Below are positions 13,601 through 23,835 of a DNA stretch of 64,000 nucleotides, in pieces. Both the position numbers and the translations under genes were made by a program. Position 1 is the first letter of the stretch; the number at the start of each line of letters is the position of its first letter. A model generated the notes under the pieces. The model ran no database searches. It was not told the origin of the DNA and worked only from the letters and a program-made list of their open reading frames with translations. Origin of the DNA: Sipunculus nudus (Eukaryota > Annelida > Sipuncula > Golfingiida > Sipunculidae); assembly GCA_026874595.1 (NCBI GenBank), contig CM049309.1, forward strand, positions 5,040,076 to 5,104,075, read 5' to 3'.

Positions 13601-13808
13601 GATTCATTCATTTTAATTATGCAATTAGTTCTATGTTTCTACTTCATTGCTTCGTCATGTAAATGCGACTTATTGCCCAGATGTAAGTACACACGTTTGG
13701 TTTGGTTACATTTACCAGTACATAATCAGACGAACCTGATGCCTCAGTGAAGAAAGTTAAAAGCAGGATACCCAGCAGCAACCAGTGGCATCCTATCTCG
13801 TTCTTCAT
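2509..13808 (-). CDS. Single-pass membrane protein with half-LDLa modules, one LDLa domain and a PPxY tail (8 exons)
   Basis: The gene model joins exons 13808-13736, 13188-13105, 9937-9869, 7085-7023, 6017-5943, 5475-5353, 3912-3823 and 2648-2509. All junctions are phase 1, have AG/GT borders and give one 717-base frame (238 residues plus stop). The order is a hydrophobic signal peptide, four small exons each with a C...C-x-DG-x-C...C pattern, one canonical six-cysteine LDLa domain ending CDGKFDCPGGHDESGC, a roughly 22-residue hydrophobic helix followed by CARK, and a 46-residue acidic/proline cytoplasmic tail with PPSYEVV. LDLa domains bind ligands with calcium. PPxY motifs bind WW domains of NEDD4-type ubiquitin ligases, as known for LDLRAD3 and LDLRAD4. 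That makes this a probable cell-surface receptor or adaptor under ubiquitin control (inference). The ligand is unknown. The exon 1 donor (CAG/GTTCGT) is weak, and an additional small phase-1 exon could have been missed. I do not recognise a specific orthologue. Confidence 0.72.
2978..3640 (+). other. Unassigned open-frame remnant inside intron 7 of the LDLa-receptor gene
   Basis: Two adjacent frames (2978-3229 and 3379-3597, opposite to the host gene) look protein-like, for example TLKTAANSGNNGEHDIEIRS and FCHVNEIRTISMKLG. They are separated by stops. They follow a copy of the motif CATGACGCTCAGCTGAC that marks one end of the tandem-core elements. A decayed mobile-element gene is the likeliest reading, but no family is assigned. 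Confidence 0.25.
3823..3912 (-). CDS. LDLa-receptor gene exon 7: transmembrane segment
   Basis: Acceptor CTTTGTAG, donor GTAGGT, phase 1-1, 90 bases. It encodes SSQVHW, then the hydrophobic stretch AISTIALVISSVCALIVWL, then the stop-transfer residues CARK. This indicates a type I single-pass topology. Confidence 0.7.
5353..5475 (-). CDS. LDLa-receptor gene exon 6: canonical LDL-receptor class A domain
   Basis: Acceptor TTTCAG, donor GTAGGT, phase 1-1, 123 bases (41 codons). The frame reads EPCPANKPFQCKG, then MKCI, then KCDGKFDCPGGHDESGC. It has all six cysteines, the F-x-C core and the acidic D/E residues that bind calcium. The 1-1 phase is the usual phase for shuffled LDLa exons. This is the most secure domain call in the gene. 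Confidence 0.85.
5548..5700. repeat. Short tandem repeat of about 57 bp, three units
   Basis: Units share GTGTCATCT-AAA-TACTCGT and AGAGTTA-TAAT. They lie in intron 5 of the LDLa-receptor gene. Confidence 0.6.
5943..6017 (-). CDS. LDLa-receptor gene exon 5: half-LDLa module 4
   Basis: Acceptor CGTTTTAG, donor GTAAGT, phase 1-1, 75 bases. It encodes DVKCQHYMTECSDGSCIDKD ending in SRC. The pattern is the same as in exons 2 and 3. Confidence 0.7.
6067..6168. mobile_element. Short pogo-like MITE
   Basis: Termini AGTGGAACCTG and AAGTTTCACTG are inverted, next to TA. The inside carries AATAAGACC/GACCACC motifs shared with copies at 42995, 48563 and 50151. This kind of terminus is known from pogo/Tc1-mariner MITEs of marine invertebrates. 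Confidence 0.5.
6470..6992 (+). mobile_element. 3' end of a non-LTR retrotransposon
   Basis: The sequence reads MSPKRGNRIYTHPPVFHALNS, a stop, then SFKAASFHAGIVLWNAFST and TQYAAFLKHY. This is the K.SF...A..LWN.LP......FK pattern found at the C-terminus of many jockey/CR1-like ORF2 proteins. It ends in the short tandem tail AATAAATAAATA. The copy is 5'-truncated. Confidence 0.5.
7023..7085 (-). CDS. LDLa-receptor gene exon 4: half-LDLa module 3
   Basis: Acceptor TTTTTTTCAG, donor GTGAGT, phase 1-1, 63 bases. It encodes ILPNVTCPDGLCIHIS ending in KHC. The first cysteine of the module pattern is missing, and splicing creates an extra Cys codon at the junction with exon 5, so disulfide pairing may differ here. 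NVT is a potential N-glycosylation site. Confidence 0.65.
7515..7801. repeat. TAA trinucleotide microsatellite
   Basis: About 285 bases of (TAA)n with TGA interruptions in intron 3 of the LDLa-receptor gene. It gives spurious Ile-, Leu- and Tyr-rich frames. Confidence 0.95.
8260..8860 (+). pseudogene. Decayed non-LTR retrotransposon reverse transcriptase
   Basis: With frameshifts and stops the strand reads SFDEIESIVKCLKNNKSVGT, then LNYRGISLKSCVGNIVKC, then MADEQSGFGRSRSCTEHIF, then TFSGFIDIEKAFDRF, then LDGKLYNAVKPMY. These correspond in order to the conserved blocks of non-LTR reverse transcriptases (NKS.G.D, NYRGISL, EQ.GFR, F.DF.KAFD). The YADD block is not found, so the copy is truncated and dead. 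Confidence 0.75.
9869..9937 (-). CDS. LDLa-receptor gene exon 3: half-LDLa module 2
   Basis: Acceptor T-rich TTTTTTTAG, donor GTAAGT, phase 1-1, 69 bases. It encodes GKCALLEIKCDDGTCVRQ ending in SDC, again four cysteines with the C-x-DG-x-C core and no DC..G.DE..C half. Confidence 0.7.
10204..10542. mobile_element. PIF/Harbinger-like MITE, copy A
   Basis: Inverted termini: GGCCAAAATAAAAAAAAGGT then ATGGTTCTCAGGCAC, with the reverse complement at the right end. TAA is duplicated on both flanks (10201-10203 and 10543-10545). The TWA target is characteristic of PIF/Harbinger. No coding capacity. Confidence 0.75.
10547..12210 (+). mobile_element. Composite tandem-core element with ACGG microsatellite and hairpin end (HINE/pearl-like)
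   Basis: It opens with GGCCCATGGGCCATGACGCT. Core units follow at about 10750, 11090 and 11760, with CCAGTCTGCAGGAACTGATG and GGAGCCCCATAG. Inside lie three subunits of about 160 bp (AGGCCTAACAGATAC at 11329, 11490 and 11646). Then come (GACGGACGG)n at 12108-12142 and the end hairpin TAGCTCAG...CTGAGCTAAAA. Cores of about 160 bp, an ACGG microsatellite and subterminal inverted motifs are the published layout of bivalve pearl elements and Helentron-associated HINEs. No helicase gene is present, so it is non-autonomous. Confidence 0.65.
12111..12674 (+). repeat. Near-perfect 282-bp direct duplication
   Basis: The block 12111-12392 (microsatellite, hairpin end and 3' flank) is repeated at 12393-12674, essentially without differences over the parts compared. 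Confidence 0.85.
13105..13188 (-). CDS. LDLa-receptor gene exon 2: half-LDLa module 1
   Basis: Acceptor TTTTCAG, donor GTAAGT, phase 1-1, 28 codons. It has four cysteines in the pattern ECIAG ... MCSDGSCVDW ... GRC. This matches cysteines 1-4 of an LDLa repeat but lacks the acidic calcium-binding second half. Confidence 0.7.
13736..13808 (-). CDS. LDLa-receptor gene exon 1: start codon and signal peptide
   Basis: It encodes MKNEIGCHW followed by the hydrophobic run LLLGILLLTFF and then TEAS, a textbook signal peptide. The ATG at 13808 is preceded by ACAGGAGG. An in-frame upstream ATG at 13856 would put 16 basic residues before the signal peptide, so it is less likely. The donor is assigned at CAG/GTTCGT because it gives the phase 1 needed by the next exon. 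A better-looking donor, CTG/GTAAAT, 15 bases further on, is phase 0 and would run into a stop in exon 2. Confidence 0.65.
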
Positions 13809-13907
13809 CCTCCTGTAATTACAAGGTTTTATTCTGTTTTTAACAATTTTCCCCACTTGGATGAAGGTATTCAGAGAGGCAATATATCTTTTTGTATCAT
13901 TATAATT

Positions 13908-13968
13908 GATAAAATTATTATTATTATTAGTATCATTATAATAATTGTTAAAAATATTATTGCCATTG

Positions 13969-14014
<46 letters not shown>

Positions 14015-14035
14015 TACTAATATTATTTTGTTATT
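13908..14035. repeat. TTA-rich microsatellite
   Basis: (TTA)n with interruptions, about 100 bases upstream of exon 1 of the LDLa-receptor gene. Confidence 0.85.
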
Positions 14036-14039
14036 AAAA

Positions 14040-15156
14040 ATATAATTTATTTATATTTTTTAAAAACAGAAGACTTGCTATTGAAGGGAGAAAATTCAAA
14101 ATTGACAATTACATTACAAATTAAAGGCCATTTGCTTAAACTTTTTTTGTATTAACATGACATTATCTAATTAGTTACCATTAGAAGCATATGCTCTTTT
14201 TATGTTAACCTATGAAAACCTGAATGTATTCTGAAACATTAAATTAATTTGATCTCCTTTTAATCTGTTTTTACGTTGTAGTTTATTAAGATTATGCCTA
14301 AGTTGAAACCTTCAACTTTTCAGACAGAACTATTCACTTACAGATTCGATCCACAAGTTAAGGGAATGGGGAAACGTCAAGTTATTTAAGAATCTCTGGA
14401 GTCATGATTTAAAGACTCCTGTAAAAGCAACGTATGCAGAAATACTTCGTGAAGAACTTTATACATCAAATTTAGTAGATTAAGTATAATTTGGTTAATT
14501 TACCACATTTATTAAACCTTTTGTCACTGATGTCACTTTTTGGCACTTTTGTCAGTGTTACCCACCTGGCACAAACTACGAAAACTTCGTATCATAATAT
14601 TGTGATTGACAAATTATTAAGGATTTTGAAAGTAGTGTTCAAACTATACACACTAGTGAGTCAATATAATGGTATGTGAATTTTATTAATTTGAAATACG
14701 CACGAACTAAACTGTACTGTTACAAGTAATCTGCAGTTAACTTGAGAAGCTGATTTTCCGCCACGATCACCCATGCAGCTAAATGCTTCAGTGACTCTTC
14801 CTTCTTCCTATGAGTGAAAACATCACGTCATGGTATGACCTTGCCCTAGCTCCCGGACAGTGTGGGGGCATATGTCACCGAGTAATTTTTCCCTGTGAAA
14901 AGTGGACACCCTACAATTTTGTGATCCTTAGACCTTAAACTTTACAAAAAAATATGGTGCCAATTTTTCTATAGTTGTTTTGTCATTTTTCAGGTCAAAT
15001 TTGAATTTTGAGCAAAAATTGAGGACCATAATATAAATATTTCATACAGAGAGATATTTAGCAAAAAAACACCTCAAATGGTTAGTAAGATATATTACAT
15101 CACAATAACTTAAACTAGACACTCAAAGACTGCATTAAGACGTTTATTACAATATT
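14040..15156. other. Unassigned AT-rich interval
   Basis: It would hold the promoter region of the minus-strand LDLa-receptor gene. I see no frame longer than about 60 codons that looks coding and no clear promoter motif. Confidence 0.4.
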
Positions 15157-15320
15157 AGAGAGCACCCGTAGAGCGCAAACCTCCGCCAACACATGGATCC
15201 GCATCAAGATCCATCAGACTAATCATGAAAATTAATCAGCTGTTGTTTGTCCACCAGTATATTGTTCTACAAAATTTCATTGATGAATTCATTAAAAAAA
15301 ATTCATATACAGACAACAAG
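15157..15320 (-). repeat. Dispersed 'CCTCCGCC' family repeat, fragment
   Basis: AGAGCACCCGTAGAGCGCAA, then ACCTCCGCCAACAC, resembles one end of a repeat common in marine animal genomes whose other end reads CCTCCGCC.AGGAG.GT..G. Related fragments lie at 57617 and 61080. Confidence 0.4.
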
Positions 15321-15835
15321 GTATCCTTGGGTAGTTTGTGCAATGTACATATGGCGGACCACTTGCTGATTTCAGGCTCCACTTTCCTTGGTTTTAACCA
15401 GTGACTAAATATGTGCTTTATTTTTACATAACATATGAAAATGGCCCTGTTATTCTTCTATATGATATGATTTTGTTATTGCGTCATCCTATTTTTCGAT
15501 TATAACATCACCAACATCACTATCTGCTTGCTGATAGTGAAGGTATAGAAACCCGTCTCTTACGGTTAGTTTATCCAAAGTACATCTAAAGGTTTCTAAG
15601 GAATTCTTTGGAGTATTTTTATGTTTTGGTCATAATCCAAACAATAATTTGTAAAATTTTAAGGCGGATGACTAAACTTTTAAAAATATTTTGTGAAGAA
15701 TAAAAAAAAGAAAAAAGGACAACTTTGACTGGATTTAGTGCCAGATCCTCACCAACCCAACCCAAAGTCTTAGGAAATTCTACCCAGTCCTCCATTCACA
15801 GTGAAATGGAGTACAAATTAAGAAGCAAAATATTA

Positions 15836-17280
15836 ATAAAAATAATAATAATAATAATAATAACATTGTTCATATAACCACAGCTTTGTGCGGGCAATAG
15901 CATATCATTTGGAAGCAATTATACCTTCTGTGGAGTAGCTATTTTCATCAGTTATTTACAGACATTTATTTACAGACATTTACAGTAGAATGAGACATGT
16001 AAAGGACAGATAATCAACATTGAATGAAATGCATGTTTTGCTGCAGAATTCATTGAGGAGAGTGTTTTGAAAAACAAAACAAAGGGACCTTCCTGTTGAA
16101 GGAAACAAACTTGAAGTAAATATAAAATCATAACAAAAAAAGTGTCATCATTAGTCATAATGTTATCGAACGTGTTTACAGTTGTTCTTCTATCCCATCT
16201 TTAACCCCCCCCCCCCCCGATGGTCTATTATTTAATCTATTTTGTTTGGTGGGCCAATTTCTTTTATACATTTATGGGAATATGAAACCGAGGCATTCAG
16301 GTTATACCAGTACAATAACAAAAACGGACAAATCTTAACAGAAACTATGGTATAACTAATGGTAAAGTTTAAATATAACAATGGTAAAGTTAAATGCTGG
16401 TTATTATTGAATTCTTGTCGCTTTTTCAGTATCCTTAAATGACTTGTGATGGCACAGTGGCTACATAGGCTGTTCCATCCGACGGAGCAAGACCACTGGT
16501 ACAACATTCATTTTTTTTATGAAAATAGTAATCTGTAGACAATGAGTAGCACCTAGCTTGTACTATCAATATATAATGCGAACCATGAAATAAAGAATCA
16601 AGAAAAGTCTATTCTTATATTTTATAAAATCTGACTGGTTATGTCATTAAATGCAGGGTATGTCAGATGCAGCAGCGGAATGTACATCTTTGATTGGAGC
16701 CCATGTTTTTTTATCATTTTTATACCAAATAACTCCAGACAAAAACTAAAGCATTTTATACCTGCTTTACTCGTTTTCCCTTAAATCGTGATCAAAAATA
16801 ATTTTGATTTATTGCACAAGCTAACAAAATGACACGTGCCTTATACAATAAACAAATGCCTTGAATGTAATTAAAGGTTTTTGCATTTCTTTTTGGTTAT
16901 TGTAATTTTAATAAAGGCCATAAAAACAATAACAAAATTGTTGGGGTTATAATATTGGGATCTGTATGGAGGAAGTCAACATTAAGGTTGTTTTAACAGC
17001 ACATACAAATTCCCTTTTAAGTACACTGAACTTTTCTGACACGGCACATGTTCAAGTAATTTTCAAGGAACCAAGTCTCAAAGAATCTGAGCTTAGTTCG
17101 TGTTTCTTACTGCTGGTCCAACTTACTGCTTAATGATCTCACCTAAATAATAAATTGTTAAAAAGTAAAAATAATTAAATCATTATTTGTACGTTCATTT
17201 AGCAAATGTTAAATTAAATATTAAAACGTGTCTTGTAAAACAATATTTTATTTAAAATGATTTTGCAAGAAAATACAATT
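15836..17280. other. Unassigned interval with a short TAA repeat
   Basis: An interrupted (ATA)n lies at 15836-15862 and a run of C at 16205-16219. Two Leu/Phe-rich minus-strand frames (15970 and 16232) lack splice support. Nothing else is recognised. Confidence 0.4.
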
Positions 17281-17301
17281 GTGCATGTATGAATGCATCA
17301 C

Positions 17302-17328
17302 ATCTCTCTCTCTTTCTGTCTCTCTCCT

Positions 17329-17360
<32 letters not shown>

Positions 17361-17398
17361 CATAAATATATATATATGTGTGTGTGTGTGTATAATTA
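17302..17398. repeat. CT / TA / TG compound microsatellite
   Basis: (CT)n, (TA)n and (TG)n blocks follow one another. Confidence 0.9.
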
Positions 17399-17502
17399 TA
17401 CAAATAGACGGATCAAATTTTGTCAGACATTTTTACTACTACGTAGTTTCGTGCAAAGTGCTGCACTCACCATTATCTGATTGATCATATACCTCTGACG
17501 TC

Positions 17503-17505
<3 letters not shown>

Positions 17506-17559
<54 letters not shown>
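17506..17559. repeat. TA microsatellite
   Basis: About 27 TA dinucleotides. Confidence 0.95.
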
Positions 17560-17562
<3 letters not shown>

Positions 17563-17621
17563 CTAAGTATAATGATAAGTGGTATAGCCGTGTTATTCTG
17601 TAGTGGAAGTGTAGGTTTGGA

Positions 17622-17693
17622 GTAAGAGTGACGCCTTTTAGATAGACTAATATCAATAAACATGTTACTATCTAGAAGGCGTCACTCTTACTC
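17622..17693. repeat. Perfect-looking hairpin with 24-bp arms
   Basis: GTAAGAGTGACGCCTTTTAG continuing to ATAG pairs with CTATCTAGAAGGCGTCACTC continuing to TTAC, with one mismatch, around a 22-base AT-rich loop. (CT)n and (TG)n repeats follow directly. Confidence 0.8.
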
Positions 17694-17759
17694 TCTCTCT
17701 CTCTACACACACATATGTGTGTGTGTGTGTCATTCATTTTTACCTCAATTAAGTGTCTA

Positions 17760-19265
17760 AGAAACTACACGGTCGGGAGCTACCTTACTGGATATCTTAA
17801 ATGACTAGAGATTACCATTGCTTTTAGAAAAAAAATAACACTTATCTCCTGAAGAAAACTGGAAAGGTACATGAACATTTGCAACAGTATGTAAATTATC
17901 TCATGCCATTTGTTCGTAAGTTTGGCAAAACCATCCCTGTACACGGACTTACAATATCCAATTCACCTGTTTTATTCATTGTTATGGTTCTGTGTGTTAG
18001 TAAACACAGTCCACGTGTGTCTGTGTAAAAAGACCATAACTAGAGGTCGTCTGTTCTTGCGCGTGCACAACTCCAAAACAAGGAGAAATGATAAGGAAGA
18101 TAAAAAAAAAGATACACTATTGGGATGCTTGAGAAAATCTTGATTTGTAAAGTATCGCGGTTTGGCCGCAAGGTGGCATGCGCGCTATGTTTACATTTGT
18201 ACCACTGATCTCGCAAACCAAACATCACTTGTGTACAGGAGTACTCAAATGGTTTACAATGAAATATTAGCAGATACCATCATATTTTAGGGAGAGAAAA
18301 ATCAAGCTATTTGTATTAAGCATTTAACACTATATGTGTTTATCAAATATACTTGGTATGTGAATAGGTACATTTAATATAACAATAAAATAATTTTAGA
18401 CAATTCCAAACTAGTCAGAGAACTAAGTTTGTGTGTTTAGTTTGTAAATACATTCCAAAGAGAACCTTTCCTATCCTCTTGTCCCAGCTTACTTTGTTAA
18501 TGTTTCGATCAAAGTTTATTAATTTAACATTTTAAATACTATTTTAATACAAGCTGAAAGACATGTCAAAACTGAATAAAAAAAATGGCATCATGTTTTT
18601 AAGGCTTCATAGAAAGGTGAAGAACAAAAATGCATGGGGTGTCACATTTTTAAAAACAAAATTTACTCAGGATGAATTTGCTACATATGCCCCTACACTT
18701 TCCTATATGCTGCGCTACGCTATGTGAGGATCCTGGATACGTACACCGCATAAAATGCAGTTAGATTTAACCCGTTTTTACTCGACCAGTCAATCGTGAG
18801 CAATAATAAAAATAAAATCGGTCCACTAAGAAAGTGCATTTAATGCAAGGTAAAAGATAAAAATGTCGCTACTAGAATTGATGAAAACCTAGCTGTACTG
18901 TCCGGCTTGTGCAGCATAGAAATGGCAACATCAACAAACTTAGCTGCGGAAATAAAATTACCTGCATAATTTCTTAAACTTAACAGGAACAGGCGCCAGG
19001 CATATATGGACTGAAGCTAAACAGTTACATGTATCGATTGATTGAATTTATTCAGGTCAACCAGCATACATGTGTACGATATAGAAACAAGCATTTCAAT
19101 AAACAAGTAAAGAAAGTGCTAAAAAGTTGACATTTTAATAGTGGTCCTTATTTTGCCATGCATCAAGATTTTGAGCAGAGAATGTCCTATCACAGTTGTT
19201 GTGTAATTATATGTCTATAGAAAACTGGTATTACAACAATATAAGACGTGTATATTATATGATAA
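17760..19265. other. Unassigned interval
   Basis: Only short frames; no splice-supported exon, repeat or RNA gene recognised. Confidence 0.4.
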
Positions 19266-19267
<2 letters not shown>

Positions 19268-19345
<78 letters not shown>

Positions 19346-19368
19346 GTATGTATGTATATATATATATA
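19268..19368. repeat. TA microsatellite with TATACATA interruptions
   Basis: About 100 bases of (TA)n broken by TACA and TATG steps. Confidence 0.95.
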
Positions 19369-19470
19369 GTTCGGCAATCCAAATTTAAACTTCTATACTT
19401 CTCATATTCTAAATTATTTATTACACCTTTGAATGTTCAATGTTCAAAAGCTATCATCAAATTTACTCAC

Positions 19471-19680
19471 CTCAGAGCAGTTGTAAGTTTTGTCAAGTTG
19501 TCCTTACAACTGGTATTGCTGATGTGGACGTCCTGCGTTACTCCTCGTTTTGGGATTTGTTTAAGAAGGTTACAAAGGAAACATATTTTTTTCGACTTTG
19601 AAACAGATCTAGAGTCACGTTCACATTCACCGTAAACACACCGGTTGACCGTATTAAGAAAAATAAAACAGTTTATCAAG
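19471..19680 (-). CDS. Exon-like fragment with a CxxC...H motif, possibly transposon-derived
   Basis: The open frame has KICFLCNLLKQIPK ... VHISNTSC ... NLTKLTTAL and ends CTGAG/GTGAGT, a strong donor. C-x2-C followed by H and an amphipathic segment resembles the start of dispersed invertebrate proteins of unknown function that often derive from mobile elements (recollection, not a search). No start codon or following exon was found. Confidence 0.25.
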
Positions 19681-20704
19681 CACGGTGAACACGTGAGACA
19701 CCAACGACCGACCTGGCGTGCGACCCCTACGTGTTTACACGACCTCGTTTTCAGTCCAGTGATGAAGTGAGCTCATAAGCAAACCGGCCTGGAAATCAGC
19801 TACTCGCCGTCAGGTCACAAATATTAGTACAAAGATGGAGAAACAATTATTGTATCTCCACGGTACTAATGACTTTTCTTATGAAAATCATCTTTCCAGC
19901 ATGTTTATTACTAGAAGACTCATACTTCATTGCGCCACTGATCGCAGAGCTCATGAATAGGTCATGACCTAGGTGTCGACAACTGGTAACATCCCATTAT
20001 GATAAACATGAGACGTTCATTCCAAATAAAAAAAAAGGTCCTCTATCCCGCGGTCATTAACCTCAGTGATTTTCCTGACGTTACCGGTGAGAACTGCCCT
20101 GTGCTGGTTTGCACAACTCGGGTCGGATGACGTCACTTCTTCATCAGACGACTACTGTCACACAACCAAACATAAATCACGAGCTTTTGAATAACTTATC
20201 ATACCTATGTAACATTTCATGAGTATTCGAAGAGTGTTTCATGTCGATGTTCTTATTGGTACATAATACGAATAAATTTATAGAGATACTCAACATGGTC
20301 AAGTGTAAATACCATGCAGGTAAGGAATGCTGTGGAATAAATCCAAAATAATGTTGATCCACCCTTAGTATCAACAAACCATCCATACCTATCCACGTGA
20401 TTTCTTTTTATGAGTAGGCAATATCCGACATGGTCTATGAATTTGCAGGTCACTCACCGTGTTGTGTTCATAATACTGATCTATACTGTAGTATCAACAT
20501 GACATAAACAGCTACACTTGATATATTTTATGCGGAATCTGAGTCCACACGTCATCCAGGGGCAAAGTTAAATGAGGCACGAATAGCAAAGATTAAATTC
20601 ATTAGATATTGATAAACCAGTAGTTAAAATATTGATTGTACTATATACCAGTAGCATAAATTATATCTAGAAGGTTATAAGCCTTCTAGGCTGCTCACAC
20701 ACAA

Positions 20705-20706
20705 AC

Positions 20707-20750
<44 letters not shown>
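20705..20750. repeat. TA/GA microsatellite
   Basis: (TA)n is followed directly by (GA)n. Confidence 0.9.
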
Positions 20751-20752
<2 letters not shown>

Positions 20753-20964
20753 ATTCAACCCCTTGGTTTTTGTTGTATTATCAATTTCAACTGGTTATTT
20801 TAAGGTTTAAGACTGACAGATAATTGCGGTTACAGGTGTCATTCTTGTGACTATATGGCCTGGAAAACGAGATCACACAACTAAAAAGAGGCCGTACCTT
20901 TTACATACGAACACCTTTAGGCAAAACGAATTCTTTAATAAGTTCGCATCAATAACAGTTGACA

Positions 20965-21370
20965 CAAGGGCCATGACGCTCTGATAAATTTGATATACAT
21001 GCAGTGCATTCATTAATTACTGATATAACGATCTGGTGCAAAATATTTTTTAAGGAAACCTAAAAATGGATAGACTGAGAGTGATTAAAATTGTGCCTTT
21101 TTGCCCAAAGTCCCCAGAAAATAGTCAGTGACCAGTTAATGTTTTCAAGAAGTTTCTACCTAAAACTCTCTAAATTCAAAGTTAAAAGTTTCTACCTCCA
21201 ACTGTTATGATGTGACTAATAGGTTGCTCATGTTCTTTTTCAAGCTCGCGGATAATAGGTTACAATGCCCTTATTTCAAGTTTCCAAGGAAATTTTACAG
21301 GGGCCACCATGGATGTTACGTTAGAAGATTCTAGGCGCATACCGGATACCGATCGTGCCCAACAGGCGTT
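20965..21370 (+). mobile_element. Decayed tandem-core element copy
   Basis: GGGCCATGACGCTCTGAT matches the left end of the element at 10547. TTATTTCAAGTTTCCAAGGA and TTAGAAGATTCTAGGC, about 300 bases on, match its core. The microsatellite and hairpin end are not seen. Confidence 0.5.
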
Positions 21371-23730
21371 CTTTTTTATTAAATAAGTAATCAATTACGT
21401 CAAAAAGTGCAGGCTTTCAATTTTGTGTACAGTGTTTATAACAAATGGGAAATCTGACAAAATTACAACCATTCGTTACCGAAACATTTGGAAGACCTCA
21501 TCCGATAGTTGCCGATCATACCTCGGATGTGTGTACGGCTCAATGATACACCACAAAATATGTTATGGTTAACCAGATATCCACTTACTGTTCAAAGAAA
21601 ATAGTTCATAGATTTCTTAAGAATATTAATAGGCCATGAGAAGGTATATGGGCTTGACGTAAACTTAAAGAGGTATATTGTAGCGCTCTCGTGGGATCTG
21701 GTGTTTGTGGGGAAATTAGCAAAACACAAACAACAATAATAAGTCCTCAAGTGGTAGAGATGGTGTATTCAGTGAACACATGTGTACAGCATGCTGGTCA
21801 GTTCATGTCTGTCCAGCTCAGAGGTCAATTCAAATCTGCTGCTGTCCAGACATCTGGCGGCATCATTATACTTTGACCCTGATGCTACCAGGGTGACACT
21901 GATGGGCTGTTCATTAACACTGATAGGATCATGCCAAGATACATACATTTACATTCTATTACAGCCATTAACATAAACCTGTGTTTCTTCATGTTACTGA
22001 CACATTATACAAAAACTTTTTTATGAAATTAAATGAAACTTTACATCCACATGAAATGTGACCCAAAGATTATAAATGTAGAAAATGGTATCAACGCATG
22101 GTTCTTCACAAAAAAAGTTAATAGTACAGTTTGAACATAAACAATTAATTAGCATCACCTAATTAAGCTCTACCACAGGTATATTTCGGATCTTTATTTT
22201 CTGTTTCCTGATTCCTGATTGTTCGAGCACTTGCACGAAATCTGCCCACACTGTATTGCTGTTATACAGCGGAGTAACACTGTGCTCTTGTTTATAAAGT
22301 TACTACCATAGAAAATTTATTCCTTTTTTAATGCAGAAAAGTAAATTTAAAATAAACCCATGTCTGGTCAGCACATTCACATTACTGTAATGTGAAAAGG
22401 GTTTACTGAAACTTTTGCGTCCAAAGCCATTTGGATAAAGTGAATTTTTAATACGTCGTAAAAATTGATTGCAAAAGCATATACCAGGAACTCAGATCAT
22501 ATTATTTACGAATGCTTAAATTTATTAGTTTGTAAATGAATAAATTTTATTTTGAAAGGACTACTTGCTTTTGCGGAGGATGATAGTATTTCATTTGCCT
22601 TATTGTGCCTATAGTGGTATATATCCACTGATTACAAACCCTGTAATACAAGAAATCTTAAAACATACCGGATTTCATATTATGCACTCATCATCGACTG
22701 TCACTGGGGCCGAAGAAAAAATGGACTTTTAGAAATATTTCTACGTACCGGTACCTAACAAAACTTCCTGGTAATGTCTAAGCTGATCAAAATATGTCTT
22801 CAGTATTTATTACGGTTAAAACGCTATGTCTTCTCATTTCATTTAGCGAAACATATAACATTTGAGTGAGGCAACTGGATAATTCCTTTGTATATTCTTG
22901 TACATTTGTGTGGATTGTCAACGGGAATACATAACGCTTTACTGCCTTGATCTGAAATATAATTAAAGCTAACATTCAAACGTAAAGATAGATATCTTAG
23001 ACTTATAAATCGTTCAGTAATAAAATCCGTTTCATCACCTCGTGTCCACCTGTTTTTGCTATGAAAATGTTTATTAGTGACATTTCAAGGGAAAAAATTA
23101 TAGTGCAGAGGATTAAGGGACCTTATTCAAAAAGGTAAATGAATACCTACCCTACACCTTATTAAAGATACAGAATTATTTGAAGATATGAGAAACCAGT
23201 CTACATTCTACAACATATCAGACCCACTAATGGCAGTCAAGATCATGGATCACATGCATGCAAATTCAGCCTCAATTGACAGCTGCTGATTAGATAATTT
23301 CATGTAAAAACTCTAAAAAATATAACCAGCTAAATAAAGATGGCTACTCATACAGGGACACATCATATCTACCAGGTCATTATGAAGAGACTATAAATGA
23401 CATACTATAGGTCGTCTTTTCCATATGTTATTTTTTTCGGAAATTATTGAAAAATATAAACTGAGAAGAAAATTATCTACAAAAAGGTGGACAGTAGGTA
23501 GTGAAACGTTTGAGTATAATTGTTTGAATACTAGAGTCCCTCTCAGAACCCTTGTCCGCATGTTTTTTCGAGATATTTTTAAAAGAAAGTTCTTTTAAAT
23601 AGCGCTTTGGTCTAAAGTAGATTGTCAAAAGACAATGAATATAGACATGCCACCTCAGGATGAAAACTGTATCAGGTCAAATGTTTTCCGCACCTTTTCC
23701 TTAAGAAAACGTGAGACTGCGAGTGGCGCC
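21370..23730. other. Unassigned interval
   Basis: Mostly AT-rich sequence with short frames. No exon, RNA gene or repeat family recognised. Confidence 0.4.
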
Positions 23731-23744
23731 TTCTATTTCTTTCT

Positions 23745-23835
23745 CTCATTCACTCACTCACTCACTCATTCATTCATTCATTCATTCAATCAATCATTCA
23801 CTCATTCACTCATTCACTCATTCATTCTCGCATTC
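23745..23835. repeat. ATTC/ACTC tetranucleotide microsatellite
   Basis: (CACT)n passing into (CATT)n; it yields spurious Ser/His-rich frames. An 8-bp TATTTAAT-type repeat follows at 23938-23970. Confidence 0.9.
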
